Below, one piece after another: positions 22,518-36,801 of a stretch of DNA of 64,000 nt (position 1 is its first letter; each line of letters starts with the position of its first letter). The notes under the pieces are model-generated. The model was not told where the DNA came from. It saw only the letters and a list, made by a program, of their open reading frames with translations, and made no database searches. Origin of the DNA: Neoscytalidium dimidiatum (lineage: Eukaryota; Ascomycota; Dothideomycetes; Botryosphaeriales; Botryosphaeriaceae); the NCBI GenBank assembly GCA_037367355.1, contig CM074699.1, positions 2,170,001 to 2,234,000 of the forward strand. The letters are read 5' to 3'. The position numbers were made by a program, and so were the translations under genes.

Positions 22518-23573
22518 ATTCACGGCGACTGCTCAAGCGGCAGCGGCAGCGTCAGCCATTGGCCGCGGCGACGCATTTGAAGGCCGCAGGAAGAACGCAA
22601 TGTTTGTTTTCCTGGACCGCGGGTGTACGCCGATGGAGCACGCAGAGCTGCGCCCGAACGTTTTGATGGAACAGATGCTATACCCGAGACCTTCCCGAGC
22701 GGAAAAGAGAGGCATCCATGATACATAGCGCCACCCAGTAGCCAGACTCGCCGTAAGCAAGGCCCCACTGATGCCATTTCGCCGGCGAAGCCGAGTCACC
22801 TGGTGCAACCACCATTACTCAGTATCAATCACGTCAGGGATGGACGCGGATCTTGCTGCGGTAGGACGCTCTAGAATCCCAACATCTTTTGTTTCGGAGA
22901 GTTCACAGACTCCTTTGGGGCTCTGTATTATGCCGAATCGGAGCCAGAGCGCTGCGATAAGACAAACACCATGTAGTCTCATGACATTGTGCATCCAATT
23001 ATCTGCCGAGTTGGACCCATGTGAAATTTTCGGTTAATGCCTGACTGCTTCCCCGAATTCCCGCAACACGTCGAAAGGTATCGAGCAGCTTTCTAGGATG
23101 GGTCTCAAATCGCTGCACTGAATGATCTTGCGAATGGCAGTCGAGGTACTGTTATAATTCTGGACGCACTGGGAGACTTATAATAGTTACGCGTTGTACA
23201 AATGTATCAGTATCATTCCCAATATGCAATCATGTCGTGGCCGATGAGATATCTAACTAGAGTATGTCCCTCACAACTGGCGAATGATGGCTCGACGTGC
23301 CTCGAGACCATCCGAGACTATGCTTAATCGTACCTCAAACCTGACTTTGGCTCACAGGGAACAGTCTCGTTCATGAAAAGCTTCAATGCGAGCAACATTC
23401 GGGAATGAGAAAGACGATCATGTTGGGACCAAGGATCTTAACCTCATTTATTACACCGTTTGCCGGCTTCTATCATGCAATTGAGTCCATGCCCTTGGTG
23501 CGCAGAGGCGGGGCAAGAAAACGCCTGCCGCGATATCCCTAATCGTAACGAGAATATGCACAACAACGGCGTT
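22518..23573. other. Non-coding gap between convergent genes
   Basis: About 1.06 kb with only overlapping short open frames. Nothing recognisable is seen on either strand. Confidence 0.55.
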
Positions 23574-24924
23574 TTAAAGCTTCTGGTACTCCAGCTTGCC
23601 CTCCAGCTTCTTCGTCTCCGCCATTTTCCGCACCGCCTTGTTGAAGTCGTCCTGATTGATAGCGTCGCGGTAGTCCTTGATGGCGAATAGACCGCTGAAG
23701 TCGAATTAGTCAAGCTCTGGTAGATGGTAAATCAAGATGAGTGACACTTACGCCTCAGTGACGACGTTTCGCAAGTCAGCACCGTTGAAGCCGTCGCTCA
23801 TCTTCACAATACTCTCGAAGTCGATCTCTCCCTCCGTCTGGACACTGCCAGCATGGATTTTCAAGATCTCTAACCGACCAACCTCGTTAGGCAAGGCAAT
23901 CTCGATCTTCCTGTCCAAACGACCGGCACGCAGAAGGGCGGGATCCAGAGTGTCCGGGCGGTTGGTAGCCATGATGATCTTAGTCTTGCCCAAGTAATCG
24001 AAACCGTCCAGCTGGTTGAGCAGCTCCATCAACGTCCGCTGAATCTCTCGATCTGCCGATGTGCCCTCCGAAAATCTTCTTCCACCGATGGCGTCGATTT
24101 CGTCCATGAAGATGATGCAGGGTTCGTGCTCCTTGGCGTAGCCGAACATCTCACGGATCAGGCGGGCAGATTCACCAATGTACTTGTCAACGATGGCAGA
24201 GGAAACAACTGCGTAATGTTAGTTGGTGATAGAACGTCTGGGCGTGGTTTATACATACCTTTCAGGAAGTTCGTCTCCAGGCTGCTCGCCACCGCACGCG
24301 CCAGCAATGTCTTTCCCGTACCGGGAGGCCCGTAGAGCAAGACACCCTTCGGCGGCTTGATACCTACTCTCAGGAAAAGCTCGGGGTTCTTTAGCGGCAG
24401 CTCGATGACCTCACGCAGCTCTCTGATCTGTTCGTTCAAACCACCAATACCGCCGAAGCTGACCTGGCCGGGGTCCTCCAACGACATGTTGTAGACGAGC
24501 GGGTCGACCTCTCTCGGAAGCATGCGCATGATTGTTAGGGTGGTCATGTCCAAAGCTACGCGAGTGCCCTGCTTCAGCTTCGCCTTGTCGACCTTGGAGC
24601 GGCAGCCGACGACATAGCGCGGGCCCGACGATGCTTTGACGATGACTGCCATCGCATTAGCCTGGCTGGGCATGAGAATGCATCAAGCAGGTGGCGATAC
24701 GTACATCTCTCCTCATCTAACTGCTTCAGAACCTCTCCTATTATCTGGCCGACGCTCTGCAGAGCCTTGATGTTCTCCTCGGACACGTCGTAGTCGCGCT
24801 GGAGACCCTTGATCTCGAGCCGCAGCGCCTTGAGTTTGGCCTCCCATTCCCGCGACTCCAACAGTTTGGCCTTGTACTCCTCGAGGGCGTGCTCGCGCTC
24901 CGGGTCAAGACCGGTGCCACTCAT
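23574..24924 (-). CDS. RPT4: 26S proteasome regulatory AAA-ATPase subunit Rpt4
   Basis: Exons 24924-24705, 24645-24259, 24208-23752 and 23694-23574 give 394 aa. Introns are 59, 50, 57 and 57-bp class, with clean CTAAC/CTAAT branch sites. The first junction uses the acceptor GATGGCAG so that DEER runs into [14 protein letters not shown] as in yeast Rpt4. The order is an N-terminal coiled coil (residues 8-70), an OB-like domain ([14 protein letters not shown] to VALD), Walker A GPPGTGKT at 179-186, Walker [13 protein letters not shown], the sensor segment [16 protein letters not shown] and the RAGRLDRK arginine finger. The C-terminus is KLEYQKL and lacks the HbYX motif, as expected for Rpt4. 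The subunit works in the hexameric base of the 19S particle, unfolding ubiquitinated substrates. Its start lies 829 bp from the enolase start on the opposite strand. Confidence 0.95.
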
Positions 24925-27245
<2,321 letters not shown>

Positions 27246-28293
27246 ATGCGAGGTACAAGGTTACGAATTTCCTAATAGCAACGAGCTAAAAAGATATGCT
27301 TGAACAATGATACTCCCAATTGCATTTAAAAAAAAAGAAGTTGCCCCGAATGAATTTTGCTTCTTGCAGCGTGGTGTTACAACAATCGGAACGCTCCGAG
27401 GCGTACCCTCATGGAATGAATGATTGAAGATGCACACAATACGCTCGCTGAATGTATATTGCTGTTTTGAATGTGTATCGTTGCTCAAACAGTCAATGAA
27501 GACTTTCCAAGTATTCCTCTGTCCTAACCTGGCTACAGATAACTACTAATAGCATGATCAGTCTCACCTGCAGCCCCTGGTTGTAGCGTGTCGCCTTTGT
27601 CCACAGCAGCCTGATCGTTCAAACTGCCTTTGGAATTCTTGGCGCTTGAGAGCAGCATTGCCATGAAAAGCCAAGGCAGAAAGGTGTTGCGTTCGTCAGG
27701 GCAATACCACAAGTCTCCTGATGCTAAGCTTCGCAGTGCTCATGCAAAACGAATGGTAAATGCTCTACTGGATCTGCTCTGGCTGCATGCATGGGGCAAA
27801 TAGCGACCGCTTCCTCGGAGTTAACAAGAATCTAAACCCGCCCCCTGGAAGGAGACTTGCCTGAAAATCATGGTATGCAATACATGAAACCTCAGAAGGC
27901 AATGAGCTAACGAACATTTTCTCAAAGTCCGCTCAGTTGTCTAGGTCTTCCCTGGCGACCACAGCATTCCTATTAATTGATGTCTTGGTTGTGACACGTC
28001 AAATTATTATACCAAGACACCAAACATTCCGACTTCAGAAACCTCGAGTATCAACAACCGAATGCGGATATATAGTATGATCTTCGATAATGCCCCCCAG
28101 TCTCCATCCACTCTCCTTAAACCGCTTGTTGACTTCACTCACCTGCTTCTGTCACTATCTCCAATCGTTACAGTTCTGACGTCGCTCATTCGCGAAAAGC
28201 ATCCTCTACTCTTTCATCCTTACCACAACGCTTCAAAAATTGCATCGCGCGATCTTGGCACTCGTTATCGGCCTACCATCCGTGTCCACGGCC
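27246..28293. other. Non-coding interval between two plus-strand genes
   Basis: The region is AT-richer and contains no open frame worth reporting. It should include the enolase 3' untranslated region and the promoter of the GPI protein. TATATA-like sequence occurs at 28068-28074. Confidence 0.55.
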
Positions 28294-29226
28294 ATGAAGG
28301 CAGCAGGGCTTGCTTTTATGGCAGCAGCAGCCGCCGGTGTATCAGCGCAGAGCGCCTCCGGCTTGCTTACACCAAGTTACATCACTGTCATTACCTATGA
28401 GCCATGCTCATCGTCGTCGACACCGCCGCCAGTCGTTACCGAAGTCGTTACAACGTGCACGGATAAGTTGAGTTCCAGCAGCAGTCCCTCTCCTTTGCCA
28501 ACTATTCAGACCACGATTTACACCACGACATTTGTGACCATTTGTCCGACCGGCGGCTTGACTTCGACCGCCTACACTATTACAGAAACCCACACCGGTA
28601 GTCTCCAACCCGCCTCCACAGCAACCGGCTCCGTGCCATCCGGCTTTACAACTTCCCTTACCGTGTGCAGCTCTTGCGGGCCTACTGGAGGCCCATCTAC
28701 GGTCGTTCTCACCGTTCCATGCACAGACTCCACTTCACGCCTGACAAGCGTATCGGTCCTTCCAACGTTCGTCTCAACTCCGTCCGGCTCTTCTGGCCCA
28801 GTCCCATCATCTTCCGGTGTCAGTGGCGTCACCAACTCGCCGAGCACGTCGCTCGGCACCCACACCGGTAGCGCATCCATTATTCCGGACAGCACCGTCG
28901 TCATCACCGTCTGCCCCGGTTCCTTGTCCGGTGGTTGCACCCACACGACGTCTATCATCACGGGCTCTTCCCCGAACGACAGCGCCATCACCGCCACGGC
29001 CACCGGCAGTGGAGGTATCCCGACGACGACGATCGCGAACTGTCCCGGCGGTGGGATGTGCTCACCATCTGTCTCCGGCACGGTTGCGCCGACAGGAGCT
29101 TCATCCAGCGTGCCGGCGGCATCGAGCCCTTCGGCACGGCCTTCGACGGGCGGAGCTACTACACTCAGAGGCTTTGACTGGCTTGGTCCGGTTGTTGTTG
29201 CGGCGGCTGGGGCTGTGCTCTTGTAA
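28294..29226 (+). CDS. Ser/Thr-rich GPI-anchored cell wall protein
   Basis: A single exon of 310 aa if the ATG at 28294 is used; an in-frame ATG at 28240 is possible. I prefer 28294 because it starts directly with a signal peptide, MKAAGLAFMAAAAAGVSA followed by QS. The mature part is Ser, Thr, Pro, Gly and Val-rich, with repeated TVITV/TTTIT-like stretches and evenly spaced Cys-containing modules such as VITYEPCSS, VTICPTGG, VITVCPGS and TIANCPGGG. The end has a small-residue omega region (STGGATT) and a hydrophobic tail LGPVVVAAAGAVLL that stops without charges, as expected for a GPI signal. It is likely O-mannosylated and bound to plasma membrane or cell wall. Ligand or enzymatic domains are not seen. 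Confidence 0.82.
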   Translation: MKAAGLAFMAAAAAGVSAQSASGLLTPSYITVITYEPCSSSSTPPPVVTEVVTTCTDKLSSSSSPSPLPTIQTTIYTTTFVTICPTGGLTSTAYTITETHTGSLQPASTATGSVPSGFTTSLTVCSSCGPTGGPSTVVLTVPCTDSTSRLTSVSVLPTFVSTPSGSSGPVPSSSGVSGVTNSPSTSLGTHTGSASIIPDSTVVITVCPGSLSGGCTHTTSIITGSSPNDSAITATATGSGGIPTTTIANCPGGGMCSPSVSGTVAPTGASSSVPAASSPSARPSTGGATTLRGFDWLGPVVVAAAGAVLL

Positions 29227-30840
29227 GGGGAGGTCGTGGCTGTGAACTAATGATATACGGCATGCGCTTGATGCGGGTAAGTGGCTCGACTCATACTTGT
29301 TTTGATGCACCATATTAACTTAACCCTTGTCAAAAGGTTTGTCTGGGTCTATCACGTAGTGCAGCTTATTGCTGTTGTTTCTCTCTTCGTTTCCATTCGA
29401 CCCCTACAGCTTGTTCAATCTTTGAATTTCATTGTTTCTTTTTTTTTCTTAAGAAAAAAAAGCCCCCTCACCCTCTCACTCGCCTCCCTCCCTGTTCTAC
29501 CTTGGCACGATTACAGTCTTTCAATTCTCGCTTCTTTTATGTTCACATCTCTTGTCGCTCTTCGCTTGGGTACGCATCACCACACGTGGATTCCAAGTTA
29601 AACTTCAGAAAAAGAATACCACACACTGCCGTGTGCCTATTGCTTTTCGGGCTCAGAGTGCTGGATCGTAGCAATGTTTGTTCGATCGGGTTGCGGCTGG
29701 AATGGCGGACCTAGTCGTAATTCTAATTACAGAACGCAGGTTCTTAATGGAGAAGGGAATGAGTGTGGGTCTCTTGGGGGGAATAGGAAGTGACTCGGGG
29801 TGGAGTCGAAGGACTCTGGACGTAGGGGTATCTGAATCAAATCGGAACATCAATACCATTCACCATCACTGGAGTATTCGCGTCTCTCATTGTTCGAGTT
29901 GAATGCTCGTTCAAAGCACCTATCCGTGCCTCTTAAATCGTAAGTCACCTCTCTCAATATGGGGGTTCAAGACAATGTCTTTGTGGTGAACCACGCCACG
30001 CCTTTGTCTCAAGCCGAAGGACAACGAGGCGGCTTGAAGATCAATGATCCGAGTGTCTTTATCCACAACGTGCTACTTTGTCCCCCATTCTTCAAACAGA
30101 CAACGAGGCTCTGAGACTGTACAAGAATATGCTACAGGTCTCTGGCTCGAGGCTTAGACAGCCATAATACTCGAGTGATTTAGTGTTTGCCATCTCTATA
30201 TGAACGCTGTCACTAGTGGGTATTTATCCATCCACCCTTGATTCCACATAAACACCCTCGCGTTGTAGAAACACAAAATCTTACTGGTTAAGAGACAAAG
30301 TCACCAATCAAACGATAAGCAGAAATCCACTCAATACCACCACACTCTTGCCCATACTGCCCATACACGATACTACATACTACACCCGTAGCAACACACA
30401 CACACACACACACACACAGCACATGCTTAAAGAAAAAGAAGAAGAAGGACTAGAGCCATAACTCCCCGCCAATATGAGAGAAACCATGCGCATAACCCTT
30501 CGCAACCGCGAGCGCCGGACCCGGGCAACAGCCACATCCTCCTCCCCGTCCCCAATCCGCACAAGGCCTACCAACCGTCCGGCCAACATCACGACCACCT
30601 TCCCGCCATCGCCACCGCCATCGACCAACAGCGGCACCAACAGCAGAGCCAGCAGCCCTCTCTGCCGCAAGCCCGTCGGCATCAACAACAACGACAACGA
30701 CAACGCCGATTCCGAAGAAGAAGAAGAAGAAGAAGAGACCTTCTCCCCCCCCACCCCCACCAAAAGACTCCACGCGCTCGGGCGCACCGCTGCTCTTCAC
30801 GCCTTACACGTCCACATCTTCGACGTCTGCGGGCCAGAAG
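29227..30840. other. Non-coding interval with a CA microsatellite
   Basis: About 1.6 kb. Up to about 30470 no coding signal is seen. From 30474 a frame open in a different phase from the following gene could encode an N-terminal extension (see findings). A T/A-rich palindrome-like run stands near 29440-29460. Confidence 0.5.
30394..30418. repeat. (AC)n microsatellite
   Basis: About twelve uninterrupted AC units. They lie some 450 bp upstream of the 30841 start, probably in promoter or 5' untranslated sequence. Confidence 0.9.
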
Positions 30841-32868
30841 ATGACGAAAGCGACCAACGGCGCCGACAAGCCGTACCGCCTCCCGTGCGACCCGGCGGCC
30901 GGATTTTCGGGCCGCGCGGCGTGGACGGCCGCGGAGGACTCGTATCTGGCGAAGTACGCGGCGAGGCACGGGGAGCGGGTGGCGGCGCCGCCGTCGGGGG
31001 GGAGGCCGAGGAGGAAGAGGTGGGCGGAGATGTATAGGGAGGCGGGGCCGGGGGATGGGGAGGTGCTGGGGAGGTTGGCGCGCAAAGGGTGGAGGGAGTG
31101 GCAGGAGAGGAGGATGAGGGAGCAGAGGGGAGAGGTGGAGGTGGAGGAGAGGAAGAGGGCAGAGCATTCGAGGAGGAAGAATGAGAGGTTGGTGCGGTGG
31201 TTGGAGAGGGGAGGTTTAGGAGAGGAAGGGGGCAAGGCGCTGGGGGAGTTGGCCGGATTGAAGGCTGTCGACGCTGGGGATCGCGGAGACAAGAGGTTAG
31301 GTCGTGGTGAGGTGAAGAGGCCTCGCCAGCATCCGTCCTTGAGCCAGCGTCGCCGGAGATCGCACTCCGTTACTGTCAGTGAACCTGGCGGCGCGGGAAA
31401 CGCGCTCTACAGAGGTTACACCAAGCATACCGCGTATGCGCACGATGGAACGAAACAAGATGACCTCGACATATTCGTCTCGAAGGTTGCGGACAAGTTT
31501 TCGCAATGGGGCAAGGAGGTCTCCGAGCATGTGGAGGAGGCCAAGGTGAAGAAACGGGCGGAGCGGCAGCGCAAGACTCGTGAAGACATCAAGAAAACGA
31601 TTTCAGCACCCATGCCTGTCGAAGAAGACGTTATCATCGCCTGCGATTCGTTCCAATCAAGAAGCAGCAAACCGAGCGTTGAATCTTCCTCCATGCGCCC
31701 TAGTTTCGGCAGCGATAACTCCAGCCGGCCGCTACTGGGCAAGACCAAGACCCTCAAGTTCATGGCGGAAGGTATGGGGAATCGTAAGAATGGATTCGAC
31801 GTTCCTTTCTGGCCAAAGGGAAAGAAGGAAAAGTCATCGCCTGCGTCGTCGGCACAAAGCTCACCTCACAACGCGAAATATACATTCTGCATGGACGCAG
31901 AGTACGAACGACGCGGCACGCAGATTGGGCAATTCATGGACGCAGAACTGGCTGCAGCACCCTGGAATCAGAAAGTCAACAAGTCCAACCCCTTTTCGGC
32001 TACCCATAAGAGGACGAACTCGACAGATAGGAACAGGAAGAGCGGCAGTAGCAGTAGTAAGAGCTCGCCGATCAGTAACAGCTTCTTTGGTAAGTTGATA
32101 CCATCACCAACCACTCTGTTCACTAGCGGCAGTCACCAGCACTCACAGGAGCCGCAGCGGCGTGGGTCCGACGAAAGCTTCTTTGGCTGCGTGGGTATAA
32201 CTGAGGACGAAGAGCGCGAGGCTCAGCACATCAATTGGCACGCGCATGACGAGCGTCAGCTTAAGGACCTTGACTTCCGCGCTCCGCCCACACCACCCGA
32301 CGACGTTCGCGAGCGGTTCGATCGCGAGAACCCGGACTTCGGAGAATTCACCCAGAATGGGGGCCAGACACGGCGCACTGGGAGTGTCGACGGTGGTGAG
32401 CATGATGACGACGGTGAGGATGACAATTATCCCATGAACAAAGTCAACTTTCGTCATCCGTCGGCACAAGCGCGGGCGAATGGTAGGACGGTAGTGACAC
32501 CAGCGCTGAGGAATGCACAGCACCGCCCGAATGTCTCGGATGCGGTGGGAGGTAGGCACAGCGTTGTTACGGAACTTATCGATCAGCGTAAGCAGCGTAA
32601 TGGCGGCCACTTAGCGATTGGGCCAGTCGACGACAGTCGTGTCTCCTGGTGGGACTCATCTTTGCCTGCGCAGGCGATGACGTCGAAGGGCAAAGGTAAG
32701 ATGCGTGACAACGAGGTCATCACCGTAAGGCGAGAATCGGAAAAGGTGAGCGAAGCGAAAGACACGACTGAAGCCGAGACGCTAAGGTGTTGGATAGGAT
32801 ATAGGAACGACCTAAGAGAGACGAGAGACTGGAGGCATCATCCTCCGGAGGAAGGAAGGCATTTTTGA
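30841..32868 (+). CDS. Basic Ser-rich protein with helical charged N-terminal region, unknown function
   Basis: A continuous frame of 675 codons from the ATG at 30841. Residues 20-130 are rich in Arg, Glu and Trp: FSGRAAWTAAEDSYLAKYA resembles the first helix of a SANT/Myb-type fold and is followed by WAEMYREAG and long charged helices with ERKRAEHSRRKNERLVRWL. Residues 200-260 contain a second helical part with DLDIFVSKVADKFSQWGKEV. The rest is disordered with poly-Ser and basic patches, and contains HINWHAHDERQLKDLDFRAP, where the peptide is acidic-amphipathic. I recognise no family. The in-frame region upstream stays open to about 30496 but has no ATG, so the true start may lie further upstream behind a splice or a frameshift. 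The G-rich bias of 30950-31260 is unlike the neighbours. Confidence 0.62.
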   Translation: MTKATNGADKPYRLPCDPAAGFSGRAAWTAAEDSYLAKYAARHGERVAAPPSGGRPRRKRWAEMYREAGPGDGEVLGRLARKGWREWQERRMREQRGEVEVEERKRAEHSRRKNERLVRWLERGGLGEEGGKALGELAGLKAVDAGDRGDKRLGRGEVKRPRQHPSLSQRRRRSHSVTVSEPGGAGNALYRGYTKHTAYAHDGTKQDDLDIFVSKVADKFSQWGKEVSEHVEEAKVKKRAERQRKTREDIKKTISAPMPVEEDVIIACDSFQSRSSKPSVESSSMRPSFGSDNSSRPLLGKTKTLKFMAEGMGNRKNGFDVPFWPKGKKEKSSPASSAQSSPHNAKYTFCMDAEYERRGTQIGQFMDAELAAAPWNQKVNKSNPFSATHKRTNSTDRNRKSGSSSSKSSPISNSFFGKLIPSPTTLFTSGSHQHSQEPQRRGSDESFFGCVGITEDEEREAQHINWHAHDERQLKDLDFRAPPTPPDDVRERFDRENPDFGEFTQNGGQTRRTGSVDGGEHDDDGEDDNYPMNKVNFRHPSAQARANGRTVVTPALRNAQHRPNVSDAVGGRHSVVTELIDQRKQRNGGHLAIGPVDDSRVSWWDSSLPAQAMTSKGKGKMRDNEVITVRRESEKVSEAKDTTEAETLRCWIGYRNDLRETRDWRHHPPEEGRHF

Positions 32869-35055
32869 TGTGGGTAGTATCAAAGCTAGACGAGAAGTCG
32901 TTGGGAAGCGTAGCCTTTGTTACAGAGCATGGCCCTTGTCCCTTTTTTTTTTTTTTCTTATTTCGCTGTCGCATTTGTAGATTTGCTGCTTGAGAACGGA
33001 CGTGAGTACAACAATGCGCACCCCACTTAATCCTAATGTCCTCGGTGTCAAGTATAGATTTGATGGTGAACGATTGATGTGAGACAAACGAGGCAGTTCT
33101 CAATGATCAGACCGCAAGACCGGCCCCCGAATGAGGCTGAAGCTGGTCTGGTGCAAGGGATATAGAGCAAGGTGGCAAGAGGGTAGAAATAGCGACGGAC
33201 GACAAGCTGAAGGGAGTGTAGATCCAACCATGTGTTCTGAGAGGCAAGCATAGACGGGATCTGATCTGCAGCACGGAGGTCTGAGGGTGACGATAAGCGG
33301 GAGGAGCGTCTGACATGCATGTTTCGGCGCACCGGCACGTCGTAGAGGCACCATGCGGTGCTCTGGTAACAATGCGGTAGCGGGTTTGGGCTGAGAGGGT
33401 GAGCATGCAGGAACGCAGGCAGAACGTTCGGCGAAGCTGGGCAACGTAGCCTGAGGGGGCCAGACGGAGGGAGGAACGGCGATGAAGTAGGGGCAGGCGA
33501 GGCCCACGGGCGCTGGAAGGATGTCGCGATGGAGCGGTGGCTTGCTCAGAATAGGAGCGGCAGCGGCAGCGGCAGCGGCAGCGGGAAGGGTCGCGCTAGC
33601 AGGTCGGCTAGAAAGGATGCCGTGGGTGTACCTAATAATGTATGTGTACGTGCAAGTAGCGAAGAGGCAGAGAGCGTTGCAAGGAAGCGACTCGGGCGAG
33701 AGTGGCGAGGGCGGCAACAGGCTAGCGCGGTGCCGGCTAAACAGAGGGCGCACGCGACGGGCGAAACACGCGGCAGGCAGGCAAGCAGGAAACACGGCCG
33801 ATTGAGCTGTCCGTCTTTTTGAGTTGCGACTCTGCGACTCTGCGACTCTGCGACGGAGCGCTCGGAGGCCACTGAGCGCCGGCGGCGGGCCAGTCAGGCC
33901 ATGTTAAGTGTTCGTCGGACGGCCGCGTCGCCAGGCGCCAGACCAGGGCGGGCCAGGCTGGCGTGTGCGTGTGCAGGGAGGGTTGTTGGATGAGTGGTAG
34001 AAGTCGTGGACAGCAGACGGTGGGGGGTGGAGAACGCGGCGACAGGGCACCGCCAGGGCGACAGGGCCTGATCTGCAGTTGCCGCTCTGATTCGACGCGC
34101 CCGCATCGCGCCTGCCCGGTGCCAAGTTTGCGTCCAGCCAATGGGCGGCCCGATCACGCACGGCGACCCCTGCCGCGTGTCCGGCCCGTGCTCCTCGCCC
34201 TCCGAGCTCAGCGCTACACTCGCCCTCGCTATTGGACTGACCCTCCACGGCGCTTATGGCCGCTCAACACGCTCGCCCGCGGGCGCCTGCCCGCTGCCCT
34301 CGAGCCACTGCTGCGCTGCCCGCTTCTCCTGCCGCCTCTGCACCACCCTCTCCTCGAATTCCTCAAATTCGCCCGTGGCAGCTGTCCTGTCGCCCGCGAG
34401 AAGGTACCCTCCAGCCCGCGCCGCTACCGCCAGATATACCCCATCGCCCACGCCTCCCCGCTGCTGACGCCTACAGCCCGCGTGCATTGGGCCGTCAGCA
34501 ACACGAGTCCGGGGTACGCCAGCCCACTGCTGTTGCTCTGGATTCACTGCAGCTGGCATGATTGCTAACCGCTCCTGCAGCCCAGCCCATCCACCCGGGC
34601 GTCTATTTCTGGCCATCATCACCACCGCTGCACCTATCAGCGCCCGCAGCTGCCCCAGCGCCAGCCCGCCCTACTTGAGCCTGTAAGTGCCCGCCCGCCA
34701 TCCCGGCGCCCTCTCGTGCCTCTGTCTCCCCACCCTTTCTTTCTTGCGTGCTCCCGCCAGCTCCAAGCGCTCGCTCGAAGCCTGCCCAATCTGCGTGCTG
34801 CCTCGCGAAGCGCCCGCCTAGACAAAAGGCCCTGCCCTGTCCGCCACTGCGCCCTTTTCTTCATCTCTTTTCTCTGGCAGCTGGCCTCCCCGTATTTCCG
34901 TGCTCTTCCTCCACTTCGTCTTTTTCCTTTGCGTCCAGCTCGAGCTTCGCGAAGCGGGTCTGATCGAAGCTGCTTGCTGCTCTCTCGTCTCATCCTCTCT
35001 TCTGCACGCGCATGCTTCTCTCACGTCATCCCCGCACCTTGCCCATCTGAGAGAC
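32869..35055. other. GC-rich interval without a supportable gene
   Basis: About 2.2 kb with long but overlapping open frames on both strands (for example 33100-33795 minus and 33963-34568 plus). None has domains, plausible composition or splice support. It includes a (GGCAGC)n-like run near 33556-33583, three copies of GCGACTCT near 33827-33852, and a very CT/GC-rich tract from about 34300 to 35050 that looks like promoter and 5' leader of the 4-TM gene. Confidence 0.5.
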
Positions 35056-36801
35056 ATGTCAGCCAACGACAAACCAATCCCCACAGTGACCGTCACGGCC
35101 GGTCGTCGCCCTTCGACAGACTCGTTCGCCACCTCGCTGAAAACTCCCCGGACTGCCCGCTTTGCCGAAGCTACTTCCGTACATTCGCCCCTCGAGCCAA
35201 CTCGCTCGCCCTTTGCCGATCCGCCCACAAACCACTACGCTCCCCAGCCTCAGCCTGCCGACGTTGGCTTTGGCTATCTGAACAACCGCACCTCCGGCCA
35301 CGAGTCCTACTCCGGCGTGGAGATGGAGGAGACCGACAGAAGATATCTGCCCCCGCCCACCCCCAAGAGCCCTCTGAAGAGTGCCCTCAAGTCGCCTGGC
35401 GCCCCGCCGCGCAATTTCGAGAGTGTCCTGAGCCCTACCTTCAGGGAAGAGCAGATTCTGGAGAAGCATGAGGAGGATACCGAGCAGGAGCAGCAGAAGG
35501 ATCTGGTAAGCGACGCTGCGTACATTTCCCACCAAAGAAAACCCGTCTAACCGCGCTTCAGAAAGTTAAATTCCGCGTGCGGGTCGCCAAGCTTCTCCTC
35601 CGCGGCGTTAACTTCAGCTGCAGTCTCATCGTCGTCTCGATGTTGGCTGCTACCTTCACCATTTTCAATGCCACTAAGAACCTGCCGCCCCGCAGCAACC
35701 TCCCGCCATGGGCCGAAAACACCAAGACCTGGCCCCAGATTCTGCTCCTCGTTATCGCCTGCATCTCGCTTGCCATGTCCATCGTGATTCTCGCCGCCTA
35801 CTGGAGAGGAGGTCATAAGAGAGCGGAAAAGGTCGCCGTCTACTACACCACCTTCGCCGTTGCATTCTTCATCTTCAGCATCGTCATGTGGGCTGTGGGT
35901 GCCGCCGTGTTGAACTCGAGCAAAGTCAATGGAAACGGCCAAGACATGTGGGGCTGGGCATGCAAGGATAACAAACGTCGCGATCTTTTCGAAGCCGAAG
36001 TCCAGTACGCTTTGATCTGCCGACTTCAGGTAAGCGTTCCTTTTCATCTGCCTTGACATCGAGATGCTAACGCTAGCGCCACAGGACTGGTCCCTCGTAT
36101 GCTGCATCATTGAGGTTGTTGTCGAGACCCTCACCATCATCGTCTACGGCATCGTCTTCTACCGTTTCTGGTCCAAGCGCAAGCTCCGAAGGTCCATGGC
36201 CGTGCGTGACCGTGCTCGCTCCGATCTGTACCTCGCCCAGCTTCGCTCGCAGTCTGCTCCCAACACCCCTGGCTTCGGCCCGCCACCGCTCACTCCCGGT
36301 GATGGCTGGAAAGCTCCGCCAGGCCATCCCCGTTATGTCGACCCTCTGTCTGCCGCCGAGAACGGCAACGCCCACCACGAAAGCCAGGAGAGCGTCCAGT
36401 ACCCGCGTGGATTCGCCGAGCCCAAGCCGTTCCAGCTGCAGCCGCCCCCGATCAAGGTCACGGGTGCCACTCCCAAGTTGCAGCAGGACGGCTTCGACAA
36501 TGCGCCTGCATCTCCACCTCAGGTTAATGTAGCAGAAATCAGCCCGCCATCCAGCAGACACCCGAGCCCGCCCACCGATGTCAACTTCCGTCAGCCTTCG
36601 CCACCACAGCCTATGAGCCCGAGCTTCGCTCCGCCACAGCAACAAGAACGTGTCCAGGAACACGTGCCCGCTGCGCCTGGCGAGCAGCAGTACGAAGCTG
36701 TTCCGATCCCAGGCGCATACGGCTCGCCCATGACTAGTCCGAGCTACCCACCGCAGCAGCACGGCTTCGATTTCGGGCTGCAGCAGCCTCACCGCCAATA
36801 A
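35056..36801 (+). CDS. Four-transmembrane fungal protein with disordered termini
   Basis: Exons 35056-35505, 35562-36029 and 36085-36801 give 544 aa. Introns are 56 bp (GTAAGC...GCTTCAG, branch CTAAC) and 55 bp (GTAAGC...GCCACAG, branch CTAAC), both between codons. The first 150 residues are disordered and Pro/Ser-rich, with PPPTPKSPLKSALKSPGAPP. Four hydrophobic helices follow: NFSCSLIVVSMLAATFTIF, ILLLVIACISLAMSIVILAA, YTTFAVAFFIFSIVMWAVGA and SLVCCIIEVVVETLTIIVYG. The layout of four helices with a loop containing DMWGWACKDN between helices 3 and 4 is reminiscent of MARVEL-like fungal proteins. The C-terminal 200 residues are Pro/Gln-rich. I infer a plasma-membrane or endomembrane protein and do not assign a function. 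Confidence 0.85.

Noticed and set aside
33100..33795. 231-codon minus-strand frame in a GC-rich region
   Set aside because: Composition is Pro/Ala/Ser/Leu/Arg noise, there are competing frames on both strands, and no domain or splice signal is seen.
36073..36798. 241-codon minus-strand frame opposite the 4-TM protein
   Set aside because: It overlaps the third exon of a well-supported gene and has no recognisable feature.
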